Source: Ceratopteris richardii (lineage: Eukaryota; Streptophyta; Polypodiopsida; Polypodiales; Pteridaceae). From it: a DNA stretch of 64,000 nucleotides. Both the position numbers and the translations under genes were made by a program. Positions 44,778 through 56,760 of this stretch are shown here, in pieces. The notes beneath the pieces are model-generated. The model saw only the letters and a program-made list of their open reading frames with translations. It did not search any database and had not been told where the DNA came from. The DNA is taken from NCBI GenBank assembly GCA_020310875.1, contig CM035408.1:145058407-145122406 (forward strand), read 5' to 3'. Each line of letters opens with the position of its first letter. The first letter of the stretch is position 1.

Positions 44778-47700
44778 CATGGATGTGCAAACTCCAGATG
44801 TCAACATCTTTCTTGGATAACTCTTCAATCAAGAGGCCAACAATAGAATAAAGGAAGGTAACTCCTATTATCATAATTCAACTAGTGCTCTATATGCAGA
44901 TAAGAAGGACAAGAAGCTGAAAAGGCAAAAGGAGGAAGATGATGAAGAGGAGACTTCCAAAGCCAACTTTGCAGGCAAGAGCAAGTGGAAAGGGAAGAAG
45001 AAAGGACCAAGTCATGACAAGAACAAAGGCCTGAATGTTCAAACTTGTGCCATCTGTTATAAGACCAACCACACCACTCATAATTGTTGGTTCAATGGGA
45101 AGACCCAAAAAGGAAGTGGAAGAGGTGGATATGGCAGCAATAGAGGAAGACGTGGACACAACTTCAACAATAACAATAGAGGCCATAATAGAAGGGACTA
45201 CAAGAATTATTCTAAAGATAAAAAACATGAAGTCTCATTGCTCTTGATGAATCTAAGACACAAGGAAGGTAAACAAGATGATCATTTATTCTACATGGAT
45301 TGAGGATGTTCAAATCATGTTGCAAGCAACATAGATCTCTTATCTGATTTAGAAAGTCCAAAGCATAGACATGAAGTTCAAACAAGGGATGCTGCAAAAC
45401 ATAGTGTGAAGAAGATTGGTAACATCAAAACTTCCAATGACAGGAAAAATATTCTGAGCAAGATACTCTATGCTCCCACTATTACAAAAAACCTAATAAA
45501 AGTAGACCAAATAGTTGAGAAAGGCTTGCAAGTTAGGTTCACCCAATATGGAGCTTTTGTAGAAGATCCATGTCAAGGTTTCAAGAAGATAGCCAGAGGT
45601 GAGAAGCATGGTAGGCTCTTTACTTTTGAAGTAGGATAAATCTAAAATATAGCTCTATTCAACTTTGGGTCTCAAACCCTAAGTGAGCTTGAAGTGTGGC
45701 ATAAGAGGCTAGCTCATGTGAATGAAAAAACCTTGAAAGATATATGCAGGGATAAAAGTGTTCTTGGATTACCAAACATATCAAAGCAACACATGATCAA
45801 CAGATGTGATGCATGTAAGATTGGGAAGGCATAAAGACAACCATTCAACCACAGAGGCTACATCCACAACAACATATTGGACTTAGTACATACAGATGTA
45901 TGGGGACCAAGCCAAGAACCTTCATTGGTAGGATCAGGGTATTATGTCTCATTTATTGATGAACATATTAGATGGAAAATTATGTACTTTATCAAGAGTA
46001 AGAATGGTGTTTGATTGCTTCAAAACGCATCTAACACATGTGGTGAATCATACAGGTAGATCACTCAAGAAGCTCAGATATGATGGAGGGGGAGAATACT
46101 TCTCCAAAGATTTTGATGAGTTCTTGTAGGATAAAGGTATCAAAAGGGAAGTGACTATTAGGTACTCTCCTCAATTGAATGGAATTGTAGAGAGAAGAAA
46201 CAAGACATTGATTGGATCAACCATAACAATGCTTGAAGAGAAGAGTTTCCCACATTATCTATGGATAGAGGCTATTTCAACTGCTATGTACCTTGTCAAT
46301 AGACTACCATCCAAATCCCTCCAAGGTATGACTCCTTATGCAGCATGGTATGGAAGAAAACCTAGTCTTGGACATTGCAAGGTGTTTGGTTGTTTAGCTT
46401 ATGTTCATGTACCATCACAATTATGAGGTAAGCTAGATGAAAGGGCAACAAAGGTACTATTTATTGGGTATGATTCAACTCAGATGGGTTATAGGTTCTA
46501 TAATCCTTCAAACAAACAATTCACTACAAGTAGAGATTTTATGTTTGAATAACATAGACCTTCCTATGATGAAGATAATCAAAAGGTAACTCTACCATAT
46601 GATCTTGATGTTAATCCTCATCAATTAGGAAGCAAGCATGATACACAGGTCCAGGATCCAAGAAGTAATACAAATGACCAAGATGAAAAGGAAAAGGATT
46701 ACAAGCTATGGAAGTCAAGAGGAAAAGCAAAGATGCAAGAGTGTGGAGAATGCTCAAAGCAAGCACTTAGAAGATCAACAAGGGAGAAAAGACAACTAGA
46801 AAGGTATGGATATCATTCCACATTTGTTACAAAGAATTCAATCTACTTGGCAAAGGAATCAATTTTGAAAGAATCCTCAAACTATGAAGAGGCAAAGGGA
46901 AACCCTAATTGGGAAAAGGCCATGAAAGAAGAAATCGATGCATTAAAGGAGATGGACACTTGCGATTTGGTTCCAATGTCACCCAATCAGAATGTCATTT
47001 GTTGTAGATGGGTATATAAAATCAAAAGGAACTCGGATGGATTAGTTTATAGGTACAAGGCAAGATTAGTTGTCAAAAGATGCTCACAAACCCATGGTAT
47101 ATACTATGAGGAAACATTCTCACCATTTGCAAAGATGACTACAATCAAAACATTGATAAGTGTAGCTGCTACAAGGAATTGGAAACTCCTCCAACTTGAT
47201 GTGAAAAATGCATTCCTAAATGGTTGGATAAGTGAAGAGGTATAAATGTCACAACTACTAGGTTTTGAAAACCCTAATCATATATCTTTTGGATTGAAAC
47301 AAGCTCCTAGGGCTTGGAGTTATAGGTTGGTTACATACCTTCAAGATCAAGGGTTCAAACCTAGCAACTGAGATCCTTCTCTTTTAATCAAAAGGGCTCA
47401 CAATGAGGTTATCTATCTATGTGTATGTGTAGAGGATATTATAGTGATAGGTGATGAACTGAATGGCATTCAAAGGATCAAAAGACACATGTAAGAGGAG
47501 TTCAAAATTAGTGACTTAGGTGAGCTCACATATTTCCTAGGTATGCAAGTGGTTTACATAGATGAAGGGATGTATCTTACTCAAAGAAGTTACAGTGAAG
47601 ACCTACTTCTCAAGTTCAGAATGGAGAACACAAAGCTTGAAGGTACACCTTTGGAATTGAACCATAAACTAAGTGTTTATGAAGGTGATCAAATTGTTGA

Positions 47701-48284
47701 TTCTAAAGAGAATCAAAGTTTAGTTGGTCGCTTGATATATGCTACTCACACAAGACCAGACATATCAAATAGTGTGTGAGTGCTTAGTCAGCTCATGCAC
47801 TCACCTAGAAGGCCACACATGGATGCTGCAAAGAGAGTACTCAAGAACCTCAAAGGGACGCTTAATGAAGGTATATGTTATCCTTACTCTTAAGATTTAG
47901 ATATCAAAATCTATTCAGATGCAGATTGGGCAGGAGCAAAGGATGATAGAAGAAGTACCTTTGGATATTTAGCATTTGCAAGTTCAAAATTAGTGTCATG
48001 GACTTCCAAGAAGCAACCAATGGTTGCTTTATCTTCAACTAAAGCAGAATATAGATGTCTTACTATTGCAACTCAAGAACCAATATGGCTCAAGGATTTG
48101 TACTCATATTTGGGACTTGTAAGTTCCAAACCTCACTTATTTGGAGATAATGTAATTTCCATGCATTTGACTGCAGATCCAATTTTTCATGCAAGGACAA
48201 AGCACATAAGAGTCCATTACCACTTTGTAAGAGAGAAGCTTATGGGAAAGGAAATTGACATTTTATTTGTTCCTATTAACAAGT
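44778..48284 (+). pseudogene. CopC gag end to RNase H (broken)
   Basis: Resumes the copia frame after GypF. In order: Lys-rich tail, knuckle CAICYKTNHTTHNC (about 45048), protease in which the Ser of Asp-Ser-Gly is a TGA (45301), pre-integrase VWHKRLAHV (about 45695), integrase core (HTDVWGP about 45893, YDGGGEY about 46079, QLNGIVERR about 46174), RT from about 46990, and RNase H (YSDADWAG about 47915). The RT active site reads CVED (about 47430), a Glu for the first catalytic Asp. Many stops (45637, 45831, 46126, 46424, 46550, 47243, 47761, 47891 and others). A short deletion lies near 47270-47280. The frame ends VPINK at the CopG LTR. The E-like sequence and Gln before LDVKNAFLNG are retained. 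Confidence 0.92.
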
Positions 48285-48581
48285 TGTTACCGTTAGTGTC
48301 CGTGTGAAAGGCCAAATGGCCACTCGACACTTCTTCGTATATGTTCTTTAATAAAACATGTAGTGGCCTAGTAAGTCATAGACTGTAAGTTTGACCACAT
48401 TTATAAGACCTAAGAAGTCTATCTTTGTGCTCCCTGTGTACTCTGTTTTCTGCATATTTTGCAGTCTCTGTGTGGAGTACCGTGTGCGGCATTAAGAGCT
48501 TGGTTTTCTACTCCGAGGATATGATCGTGGAGCTCGTGAGAAGGAGAGCACACTATGGTGCATCACCATCAAAATACTTCA
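48285..48581 (+). repeat. CopG 5' LTR
   Basis: TGTTACCGTTAG ... TACTTCA, 297 bp, with target copy CAAGT before it (48280-48284). Same family as 13381-13632. Confidence 0.83.
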
Positions 48582-48582
48582 C

Positions 48583-48594
48583 TGATATCAGAGC
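48583..48594 (+). other. CopG primer-binding site
   Basis: TGATATCAGAGC, one base different from the tRNA-iMet site. Confidence 0.85.
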
Positions 48595-49787
48595 AGTTCG
48601 ATGCAAAAGCTTTGTTCCTTTGGTGCGAGCGAAGCGAGCACCCCCCCTCCCCCCCAGCTTTCGACTAAGGCGGCAACCAAGGCACAGACCTTGGCATACC
48701 TTGTCATCCGAGTCACCAAAGTCATCGTTGGCACTGTTGGCTGCACACGAGGGAGGACCTCAACGATCAAGGAATATAGAGGTTCTTGGTACTTCTCGAG
48801 AGGTCACCCATCCTAGTATTGTTCCCCCTAAAGCTCCTTAACCATGGCAATCTCTTGCCACTAAGCTACACTCTTGTGGTGTTTGAAGAAGGGGAAAGAC
48901 TAAGTTTGACATCACCTTGAACATGTTTTGGCCCCTCAAAGCTTCATTCTTTGTTTTCAAAGCCTATTTTTGAAGCATTTTTGGGGTGTCTTTTGGAGCC
49001 GTTTTGGAGTAGTTTCACACATAGTTCTCTTCACATAGTCAAAGAACATCAAGAAGAGTGTTCTTTGTACTTCTCCGACAATGAATATCAACCTTTGGGG
49101 CTGTGTTTTCAGCCACACTCGTAAAACTATAGGTTTCTCAAAGGGTTTCAGTTTTGGTGGGAGCAGCCACTACAAATTTATGCAGGTTTTTTGAGCCTAA
49201 AACATCAGAGTTGGTAGACACTTGCAAGTGTTATTGGCTAGTTTTTGGGCTGTGCATTCGGCCTTTTAGTGTCATTTTAATGCATATATTGAGCACATAC
49301 ACACCATGTATGCTATTGTGGATATCGCTTATGTACATCCATGTGGTCATTGATATAGCGGTTATGTTCTTTGCATAAAGCCTTTTACGTTTGATAAAGA
49401 GGGTTGTGGTGAGGTTTTCTTAACTAGGAGACACTCAAATTTTGGGGTCTCTTTGGTGATGCAGGTGGAAGAATTACCCAACCTTGCCATAGGAGATGTA
49501 TGATAGTTGTTCATAGGTGCTCGATAAGCCTAGTTGGCTTCTATTGGGTAACTGATTATATGCAGTGGAGTCAGTGATTCACTATGCATGAAAACATGTT
49601 AGTACTTGTAGTTTATGATATTTTGACACTGTTCATATGCTCATTTTGGAAAGGATACTCTGGCAAAATTTTTCCAGGTTTTTGGTTTTGTTAACTATAC
49701 AATGGTCTTTTTTCTCCTTGATTAACTTATTCGTTGGTGTTCGGACTCTTCTAGGTCCATTATCATTCTATTCAATTATCTATCATC
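48595..49787 (+). other. CopG leader
   Basis: About 1.2 kb between primer site and gag ATG. It holds GC-rich sequence, C-runs, a 'gagcgaagcgagc' motif near 48628 and the 5S-like segment listed next. The remainder (48900-49787) is T-rich with no convincing ORF. Confidence 0.55.
48786..48847 (-). repeat. 5S rRNA-like segment, possible SINE head
   Basis: The minus strand contains TACTAGGATGGGTGACCTC, identical as I recall it to the box C region of plant 5S rRNA, followed by GAGAAGT. A looser match to the box A region (GTTAAG .. GCTT) lies about 20 bases upstream. Further upstream (48861-48885, minus strand) TAGCTTAGTGGC fits a tRNA-type A box. It is not a full 5S gene: the 5' half is not recognisable. 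Possible polymerase III-derived insertion in the CopG leader. Confidence 0.55.
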
Positions 49788-50332
49788 ATGGCATCAAAGG
49801 TCTCAGGCATATCTGGCGGATCAGGGTCTAGTGCTAGTGTTCTGAGGAGGAGCTATAACTTGCAGGGCACATACCATTTTGAGATCCAAAAATTTGATGG
49901 CACAAACTTTGCTCTATGAAAGAATCAGATTAAAGATGTGCTGATTCAAAGGAGGCAATGGAAGCTAGTAAATGGAATTTCAAAGAAGCCTGCTAACATG
50001 GATGAAGATGATTGGGATGAGTTAGATGAAATGGCCAACTCTACCATTCGCTTGCACCTAGCAGATAATGTTTACTTTACAGTGTTAGAGTGTGAAAGTG
50101 CAAAGGAGCTTTGGAAGAAGTTATGCAATACATATGAAAAAGAGACGGCATTGAATAAAGTCTATCTGATGAGAAAATTATATGACCTTCATATGACGAA
50201 CACAGATAGTGTTGCTGCTCATCTAAATGAGTTTGATGCTATATTCTCTCAGTTACAAGCTCAGAAAATGGATATGGATAATTAAATGAAAGTAGTATTG
50301 TTGTTATGCACCTTCCCATCATCATGGGAAAT
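49788..50332 (+). pseudogene. CopG gag, N-terminal part
   Basis: ATG 49788 (MASKVSGISGGSGS). The copia gag domain (FEIQKFDGTNFAL, ESAKELWKKL, LPSSWE) is clear. TGA at 49917 replaces the expected Trp, and TAA at about 50283 falls in DMDN/MKVV. It is cut by the GypH LTR at 50333. The missing zinc knuckle and pol with the same LTR family are at 13770-17045. Confidence 0.87.
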
Positions 50333-50882
50333 TGTTGCTCTAGTACAATGGTAAGCACCATGTTAAGAAGCTCCACCTCCTCAATGTCAATCTATGGAAG
50401 AGATAGGAGTGATATGAAGATCGTGAACGCGAGATGTAGTGAGAGTGAAGGTGAGAAGCATAGAGATGCACACACACATACACACACAAACAAGAGACTT
50501 GAAAAATAGATTCTATTACTCAAGAACACTCTTACAAGCTCAAGCTCTCACTAACTCATAAAAACTACACTAGCTCATACTATCTAACCTCAAAAATGAT
50601 CTCTCTAGCTCTCTTTATAGTTTTTTGACTGGTTTTGACCGGTTTCACATCTTGTGTTCGACATAGTAAAAAAATAGGTTCTAGCTACTATTTGGAGGTC
50701 TAAACGAGATCTAAAAATAGCCAAATTTGGTATGCTCATTCTACCTAAGCTCTTCAAGCTCAAGGACTCCTCATCTTGCACAAAATGGAGCGACTAATTA
50801 CAAAAACAGTTGTTCTATGACACATATGGTACAAGAGTGATGAAAATCACTAGTGGGAGTTTTGAAAAAGTATTATAAAACA
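50333..50882 (-). repeat. GypH 3' LTR (about 550 bp)
   Basis: The minus strand begins TGTTTTATAATAC and ends AGAGCAACA. The last 280 bp match 17046-17320. It includes a CA-rich microsatellite (about 50468-50495). The upper boundary is inferred from the TG/CA ends. Confidence 0.75.
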
Positions 50883-51155
50883 TGTTTCTTTGGAAAAAAT
50901 AAACTGCCTAGCTCCCCACTACTTCGTCGTAATCCGCCTTCACATGCTTCCTCATCGTCTATGCCTTTGGCTATTGCCAATACCCCCCTCTCTCTTGCAT
51001 CTCTCATCCTTGATAGAACCTTGTTGTGGGGTCTGTCGGATATAGTTCTGTAAGAGGTCGTGAGCGAGGGTGTGCTCCGCAATGCGAATACCTCTTGCAA
51101 GATCAGCTTCAAGTTTTTCCCAACCTATGGGTTGAGCTTCATCTGGCGGCGGAAT
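50883..51155 (-). other. Stretch between GypH extra ORF and 3' LTR
   Basis: No polypurine tract stands out (a weak AAAGAAACA and an AGTGGGGAGC). No family recognised. It may be decayed coding sequence continuing the extra ORF. Confidence 0.4.
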
Positions 51156-54100
51156 TCAATAGTGTGTGGAGTACACCAGTTGTTCACAAGCAAATAATTG
51201 AAGTAGGTGTGTGAGCGTGCTTATGAAAACCTTGGAATGGTACTCCCAAAATCCAATAGTAAACATCTCTTCAAATGTTGTCTTATAGCATGCCGGTAAA
51301 TACTTGATTTGACACTGCCAGGCATAACACACCCGAAGTGATGGCATCGTGCTAATATCATAGGCTAAGTCCTGGTTACCATGCTCAAATCTCGGGGTGT
51401 TAACATGCGGTGCCTTGATGCAGCGGAAGATTTTAAATACAGTCTGCATCATATCAAATATGTTGACAATCATATGTGCGGCAACATCATCCATGCGGTG
51501 CAAGTGGGGGCGCCAATGGCGAATCGTGGCCATCATGTATGTGACTATGGGGGGTTTGTGGGGTGGAGTGAAATAAGGATAATTAAGCCAGTCCTGGCAC
51601 TAATTATTATTCTGAACTTTGATTGTGAATGCCTTCTAGGAGTGGTGTCTTGCCATAGGTCCCCAACATGGGTTATATTTCAAATGCAAGGGTGCCTTGA
51701 CCCATGTGCTCATCATTTCTGGATATTTTTGTAACAACTCCTAGCGCCAATTTGGTTGAAAGATTTGACCTTTTTGTGCTTCCAGTGGCAAGTCGTCAGG
51801 CTCAAACTGAGTGGCATGTGATGGTTTCTTGCCCGTCTCCTTTTCAATCACCAATTGATATTCTTCCATTAGCATGAAATACGATTTATATTGAGGTTCA
51901 TGGCCTGAGATATACCATCGAGGGGCCAAGTGGGCAAAGTAAGGTGATTTTAAAATGTGTTCCTCTATCGTAGCCATGGCATGTAATTGTGCCTCCACTC
52001 GTGCTGAGTGGGTCTGTCCAAGTTCTTCTACTGACTAGTGTCTTGGCCTTCAGTTGTGACACGTCCGCCTGGGATGTGTACATAGTTTCATCATCATTTG
52101 GGATTTCAGGTGGGGATTCAGGCCTGGGGGGCTTGGAGAAAATAGCAATCTACACTTGACAAGTAAGTACCTGAGCGCATAAAGTATTGAGTTCCTATAT
52201 AATCTATGGAGGTGTGACTTCAGTAGCTCGTGGTGGTTGTTGTGCAGGTGTTCGAAACAGTAGCACTTTATGGTCGTCTTGTAGCTTCTGATATGCTTCT
52301 TTCATATTTTCATAATCCTCTAAGAGTGCATTGATTCTCTTCCTTAGTCGATGTGAGGTGGTGTCGTAACAATCCCATGTTTCGAGTGAGAGTCGCATTT
52401 CTGATTGTTTGAGCCCGTAAAAGGTTGTCAATATCAGTAATGGCTTCCTTTGTCTTCTGTTCGCTGTGTAGTTCGAGGTTATGGTAGGCCTCATGTAGCT
52501 CTTGATAGTGTGTGTTAAGAGAGGTATTCTTGATGGATAAAGAGTTTAATTGTGCCTATAAATCTGTAGTTGTTTGTTGCAGTGTTTGGTAGCTAGTCTC
52601 GAGAAATGTGAATTCATCTCGAACTTGTGTCATGCAAGAAAACATCTGGCGGAAAGCGATGTCAATTGTGGGTGAATATATTAGTGGTGGAGTGAGTGAA
52701 GATGCTGTGGTTGTGGATGTTGATGCAAGGGGAAGGGGAAAGAGGTATGGGAAGGTGGATGGAGTGGTGACCATGGAGAAGTGTGACGTGCCTAAATGGG
52801 GTGGTGAAAGAGGTGAGGTGAGTGGTGGTACGGTGGGTGGTGAGATGTCCATGTCACTGGACGTGGTGTCAAGTGCAGTGACCGTGAAGAGTGGTGTGAG
52901 AGTGGGTGTGAATAGAGGATTTACAAAGGTGGATGAATAAATTATAGATTGGGTTTTGCATATTGCTTGATGGAGAGGGGAGGAGAGAGGAAATACAGTG
53001 GGGCAAGGAGGTGACACAGGTGAGAAGGTCATTGGAGGGGGAAATGGGAATATATGTCTTGGAGGGGTGGGAAAAGAAGGAAAGGATGGAGGGAGAAATG
53101 CACTGGGTGGAATAGTGGGAGCCATAGGAGGAAGGATAGGTTGAGTGGGTGTGGGAAGAGTTTGAGGGGTTGAGGCAACGAGGGTTGTTGCTACCATACT
53201 TGCTATAGACATGGATGATCTAGGAGAGGTAGGATGTTCCTGGGAAACTAGAGTGGCGAGAGGTGAAAAAGGAGCAGGTGGTGTGGTGGGTACTTCGACG
53301 ATGGTAGTGGTAGTTATAGTAGAAGGAAGAGGCGGGGAGTCGATGACTATGGTCGCTTCTTCAAAAGGGTCTTCTGGAATAAGTCATGCTTCCCTGGCAT
53401 GGTGTGAAGATTGGGCATCCGTTGGTATGCGAATATACTAACCCGGCTTGGGTAGTAAATGGATTCGTCATGGGTCAAACTTCGGTAGTGGCTTTCTTTG
53501 CAAATATCGTAGTGCTTTATTGGTCCCGACTGATTAAACTAATTTCCTGAAGCCTTGAATGAAAGCTTCTTCAAACCCTCTTGTAGCGAGTTCCTGTTCT
53601 AGAATTACTTGGCTTTCTTCTTCTAAGAGTTGTCTGCGTGCCCAGACTGCCTACATAGTGTGATATAGTTTCTTGGTTGCCAAAGTGTAGGTGACTGCTT
53701 CGAACATGTCTTCTTTGTGTGTAATTGTGTCACCTTGAGCTTCGGTTTGCTATTATTGTTTGTCATCCTGGACATCCTCTTGAGAGTCGTGGCTATCCTG
53801 ACTGGCTTCATCGTCACTGTCTTCATTGTCAGTTTTTGTCCTCTCTTCTTCTGAGTTGGAGACTACTTGCTCTTGTGGTTGAACAGGGGGTGTGGTAGGG
53901 TAACTAGGATGTTCATACTCCTGTGAGAAAAATTGCCCTTCTAAAAATTGGAATTCACAAGAGAAAGCATCATGCATTTCAAAGTCAAAGGTGGTGTTCG
54001 TTGATTCTACCTCCAAGTTGGGTATAGGGAAAGTGAATGCTTTCGCACCGATGGTGGTGGGAATTTCTCTGGCGGTAGTGGTGGGTTCCCGAACTATGGT

Positions 54101-55167
54101 TGCTTGAGAGGTCACTGCACTGGTAGTACCTTCAGTGATAACAGGTCATGACACACAGATACAGATGGGTTGTATAGGTGCAGGGGGTTCCGTTGGTGAT
54201 TTTTTTGGGGATGGCTGAGGTGATGGGGACTCTAGAATTTGCAAACATGGGATAGAACCGCGCATGTGTTAGTCATCGTGTGTTCTATGGGCAAATCATA
54301 TGCCAAGCACATGTAGACAATTCGATTATGATTGCAACAATCGTGGATGACATGTTTTCTTTCCCATCTCTGCTGAGTCAAATATAACTGCTCGATAATC
54401 CAACTCGCAAGATCTATGGTTTGGGGCCCAATGCATGCTAAATATAATCCGAACCAAATACGCTTGTGAGGAATAGTAAAGTGATCTTGAGCTAGGAATG
54501 CAAAATGTTGCAGACATATGCGTAATGGCTTAGAGAGTTCAGGTGTAATGGCCGAAATATCTACCCATTTCAAAACATCACCATGCTTCATGGGCTGTGG
54601 AATCAGCCTTTTGTGCTCTTTCGATATGTGAGTCCCATGGATCTTAATTACTACCCGAATCAGATCTTTTGAAAGATAAAACTTCTTGTATGGAGGGTCA
54701 TTTACCAAGGATGGAAGAATGAAAGTTTCGGGCAAGTCCTTGTTCTCGGAGGCGTGAAGTGTAGCTACCAGGTAGTAGCACCTATAAAAGTCAGGTTTGG
54801 GAAACGGATCACTGAAATATTCTGTAAAACCCGCTCTAGCCCAAATGTGCTTTAACTTTTCTGAATTTTGAAGTGCTTCAAATTCTCTGGAGAAAATTTG
54901 ATACTTGCCCCACTTAATATTGTCAAAAGTCAGCATGGCATAAAAAATAAAGTCTGCATCCGCAAAAGGTCCTGCTAGACCTTGGAACCAATGACAATTA
55001 TGGTGAACTTTTTCGGTGTATCCCATAGGAGGATCATCAATCGACATTGGTCCTGGGAAGCCTTGAAACTCTGGTGGTTGTAACATAGGATGCGGCTCAG
55101 CCAGTAAGTTGCCAAAATTGACCACATGTGCACTGGGGCCAGCTACGGAGGGTCCTTCTGTCTGCAT
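51156..55167 (-). pseudogene. GypH large extra ORF: helical domain, acidic and Pro-rich linker, coiled coil, C-terminal domain
   Basis: ATG 55167 opens MQTEGPSVAGPSAHV. The first frame (311 residues, to 54232) is a helical, aromatic-rich domain ending CNHNRIVYMCLAYDLPI. 54115-53753 is acidic (EDSDDEASQDSHDSQED). 53212-52556 is very Pro/Ser/Thr-rich. 52555-52204 has a Leu/Glu/Lys heptad pattern (RINALLEDYENMKEAYQKL). 51998-51741 (HILKSPYFAHLAPRWYI) and 51536-51156 (LRVCYAWQCQIKYLPACY) form a C-terminal domain not seen in GypD1. Stops and frameshifts separate the pieces. The first four parts appear in the same order as in the GypD1 extra ORF. Function unknown; no transmembrane segment or signal peptide stands out. 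Confidence 0.72.
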
Positions 55168-55399
55168 GATGAGTTATGCGAATGTGGAGGAGATCTGCTA
55201 CAAAAGATTAGCACATTATTATGGAAATTAATCATGATCCCAATAAGGTGAGACCGCAATCCCTTTCCATAACTAATGTGTAACTCGTGTAGCCGAGTAT
55301 TGTGAGGTGGTTTATGGAATGATTTTTGCAAAACTAATGCAGGTCTCTAGACACCTACATGCTTTAGATAGTGCATACATTGCTTGAGATGAAAAGTTA

Positions 55400-55858
55400 T
55401 TATAAGTGATGGTGGGTTAGTGTGGGTGAATTTGTATGAAGTACAGTTGTGAAATAATTATTACAAGGGGGTTGGTTATTCGGGATGGGGGTAATGTTAT
55501 ACAACGGGTCATGAGAGGGCTTCTGGATACATTTCGGTATCCATTTCCTAAGAGTTACTGAGTGGGTGGTATGCTTCTGTTGAGGGACAAAAGGTGATAT
55601 TGGATGTTGTGGGCTTGAGGGGTGAAGAGATTTCTGAGGGGTATATGTTAGATGGCTTGAGTGTTGAGCTACAATGCAATCTTTAGGTACCCAAATCTGC
55701 ATGGGTGTGGGTCAGTTGGTTAAGTACTGCTTGGTAATCCAAATCTATCGAGGCTTCGTTGAGGTAGAAGAAGGTCGATGGGGTGTTAAATATTGCCTCT
55801 GATTCTACCAAAACTTTGTCTTATCATTGTATGCATTGTTGAAAATTGTTAGTGCTTT
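55400..55858 (-). pseudogene. GypH Pro/His/Thr-rich linker with repeated WxPK motif
   Basis: Minus-strand frame 55702-55400 holds MQIWVPKDC and, 45 residues later, LRKWIPKC. A third copy, RQVWMPKG, ends the preceding frame at 55859. The rest is low complexity. Likely part of the extra coding region. No family recognised. Confidence 0.45.
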
Positions 55859-56760
55859 CTATCCTTTTGGCATCCATACTTGTCTCATGCTACTTGCTTT
55901 GTGATCTTGATACTGCTGCCTGCTTTGTGTCACCTGGTATGGTCGTCGGTTTGGGTTCCTCAGTTGTGGTTGACTCCTTCGTGGTTGTTGGTGAGAGGTC
56001 TGGTTGACACTGTGCTTTGGAAAAGAAGGGAGGTCCAACACTTGCAAAACTTGCCCATTAGGAAGTGAGGCATTCTGTACCACATATCTAGGCTAGTCCA
56101 CAATAACTGTGGAGGATGGGACACAGGACATAATGGTCCCTTTTTGTTCGTTGATGCAGTCCACCTAACCGCTGATGTAACCCACCTGATTGTGATGGAA
56201 GAGTCAAGGAAGATCTTCTGACATCCTTTTGTCTGGTAACAATCCATCACCAAGCTCTCATGGGTTGACTTCGGAAGGAGCATGCTTAGCCGAGAGATCT
56301 TGCCAAATATCTTCTGGTCCTCTATCGCATGTAGTTCGTATGGTCTAGGGTTACATACCTCAGGTGGAGTGTTGTTAGGGAAGTCAACTGGTATCACTCG
56401 TTGTTGTTCTAAGGTTCCAATCTGCAAGGAGCCTTGTCTAAGATCTAGGTCCACTGAGTGATCGTATAGCCAATATTGGCCAAGGATTAGGGGTTCTATC
56501 AGGTCATCATCATGGCACACTAGGAGCTTCATTGTCATGGTCATTTCGTGTATGAGGATAGGAAGGTCCACCTCACCCATGCAAGGGGTTTCCATGTCTC
56601 CTAGTCCTATGAGGTATGCCTCAATTGGTCGTATTTCTATTCCTGAGTCCTTATAGTGGGACCATCTAATGGCACTCATCGCAACACCTAAATCAATTAA
56701 AGCCCTAAGCTCGTGGCAAGGGTTGCATGCTCTAGCCTGAATGTAATGAATGGTATCCTA
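55859..56760 (-). pseudogene. GypH retropepsin-like ORF located after integrase
   Basis: The minus strand reads CNPCHELRALIDLGVAMSAI (about 56730-56670), a retropepsin flap-strand start with Asp-Leu-Gly in place of Asp-Thr/Ser-Gly. Then come IGLGDMETPCMGEVDLPI and LIEPLILGQYWLYDHSVDLD (about 56480), the counterpart of the Ile-Leu-Gly-Arg motif that closes retroviral-type proteases. About 90 residues of the fold are covered, with a Gln/Arg/Pro-rich basic tail to TAG 55859. It follows the integrase C-terminus (stop at 56843) by about 85 bases. A proper protease sits before RT in GypA, so this is a second, divergent one. It may be inactive because the Thr/Ser of the triplet is lost. A frameshift near 56080 is likely. 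Confidence 0.65.

Noticed and set aside
52608..52940. Plus-strand Gly/Val-rich frame
   Set aside because: Shadow of the Pro/Ser/Thr-rich linker of the GypH extra ORF on the minus strand.
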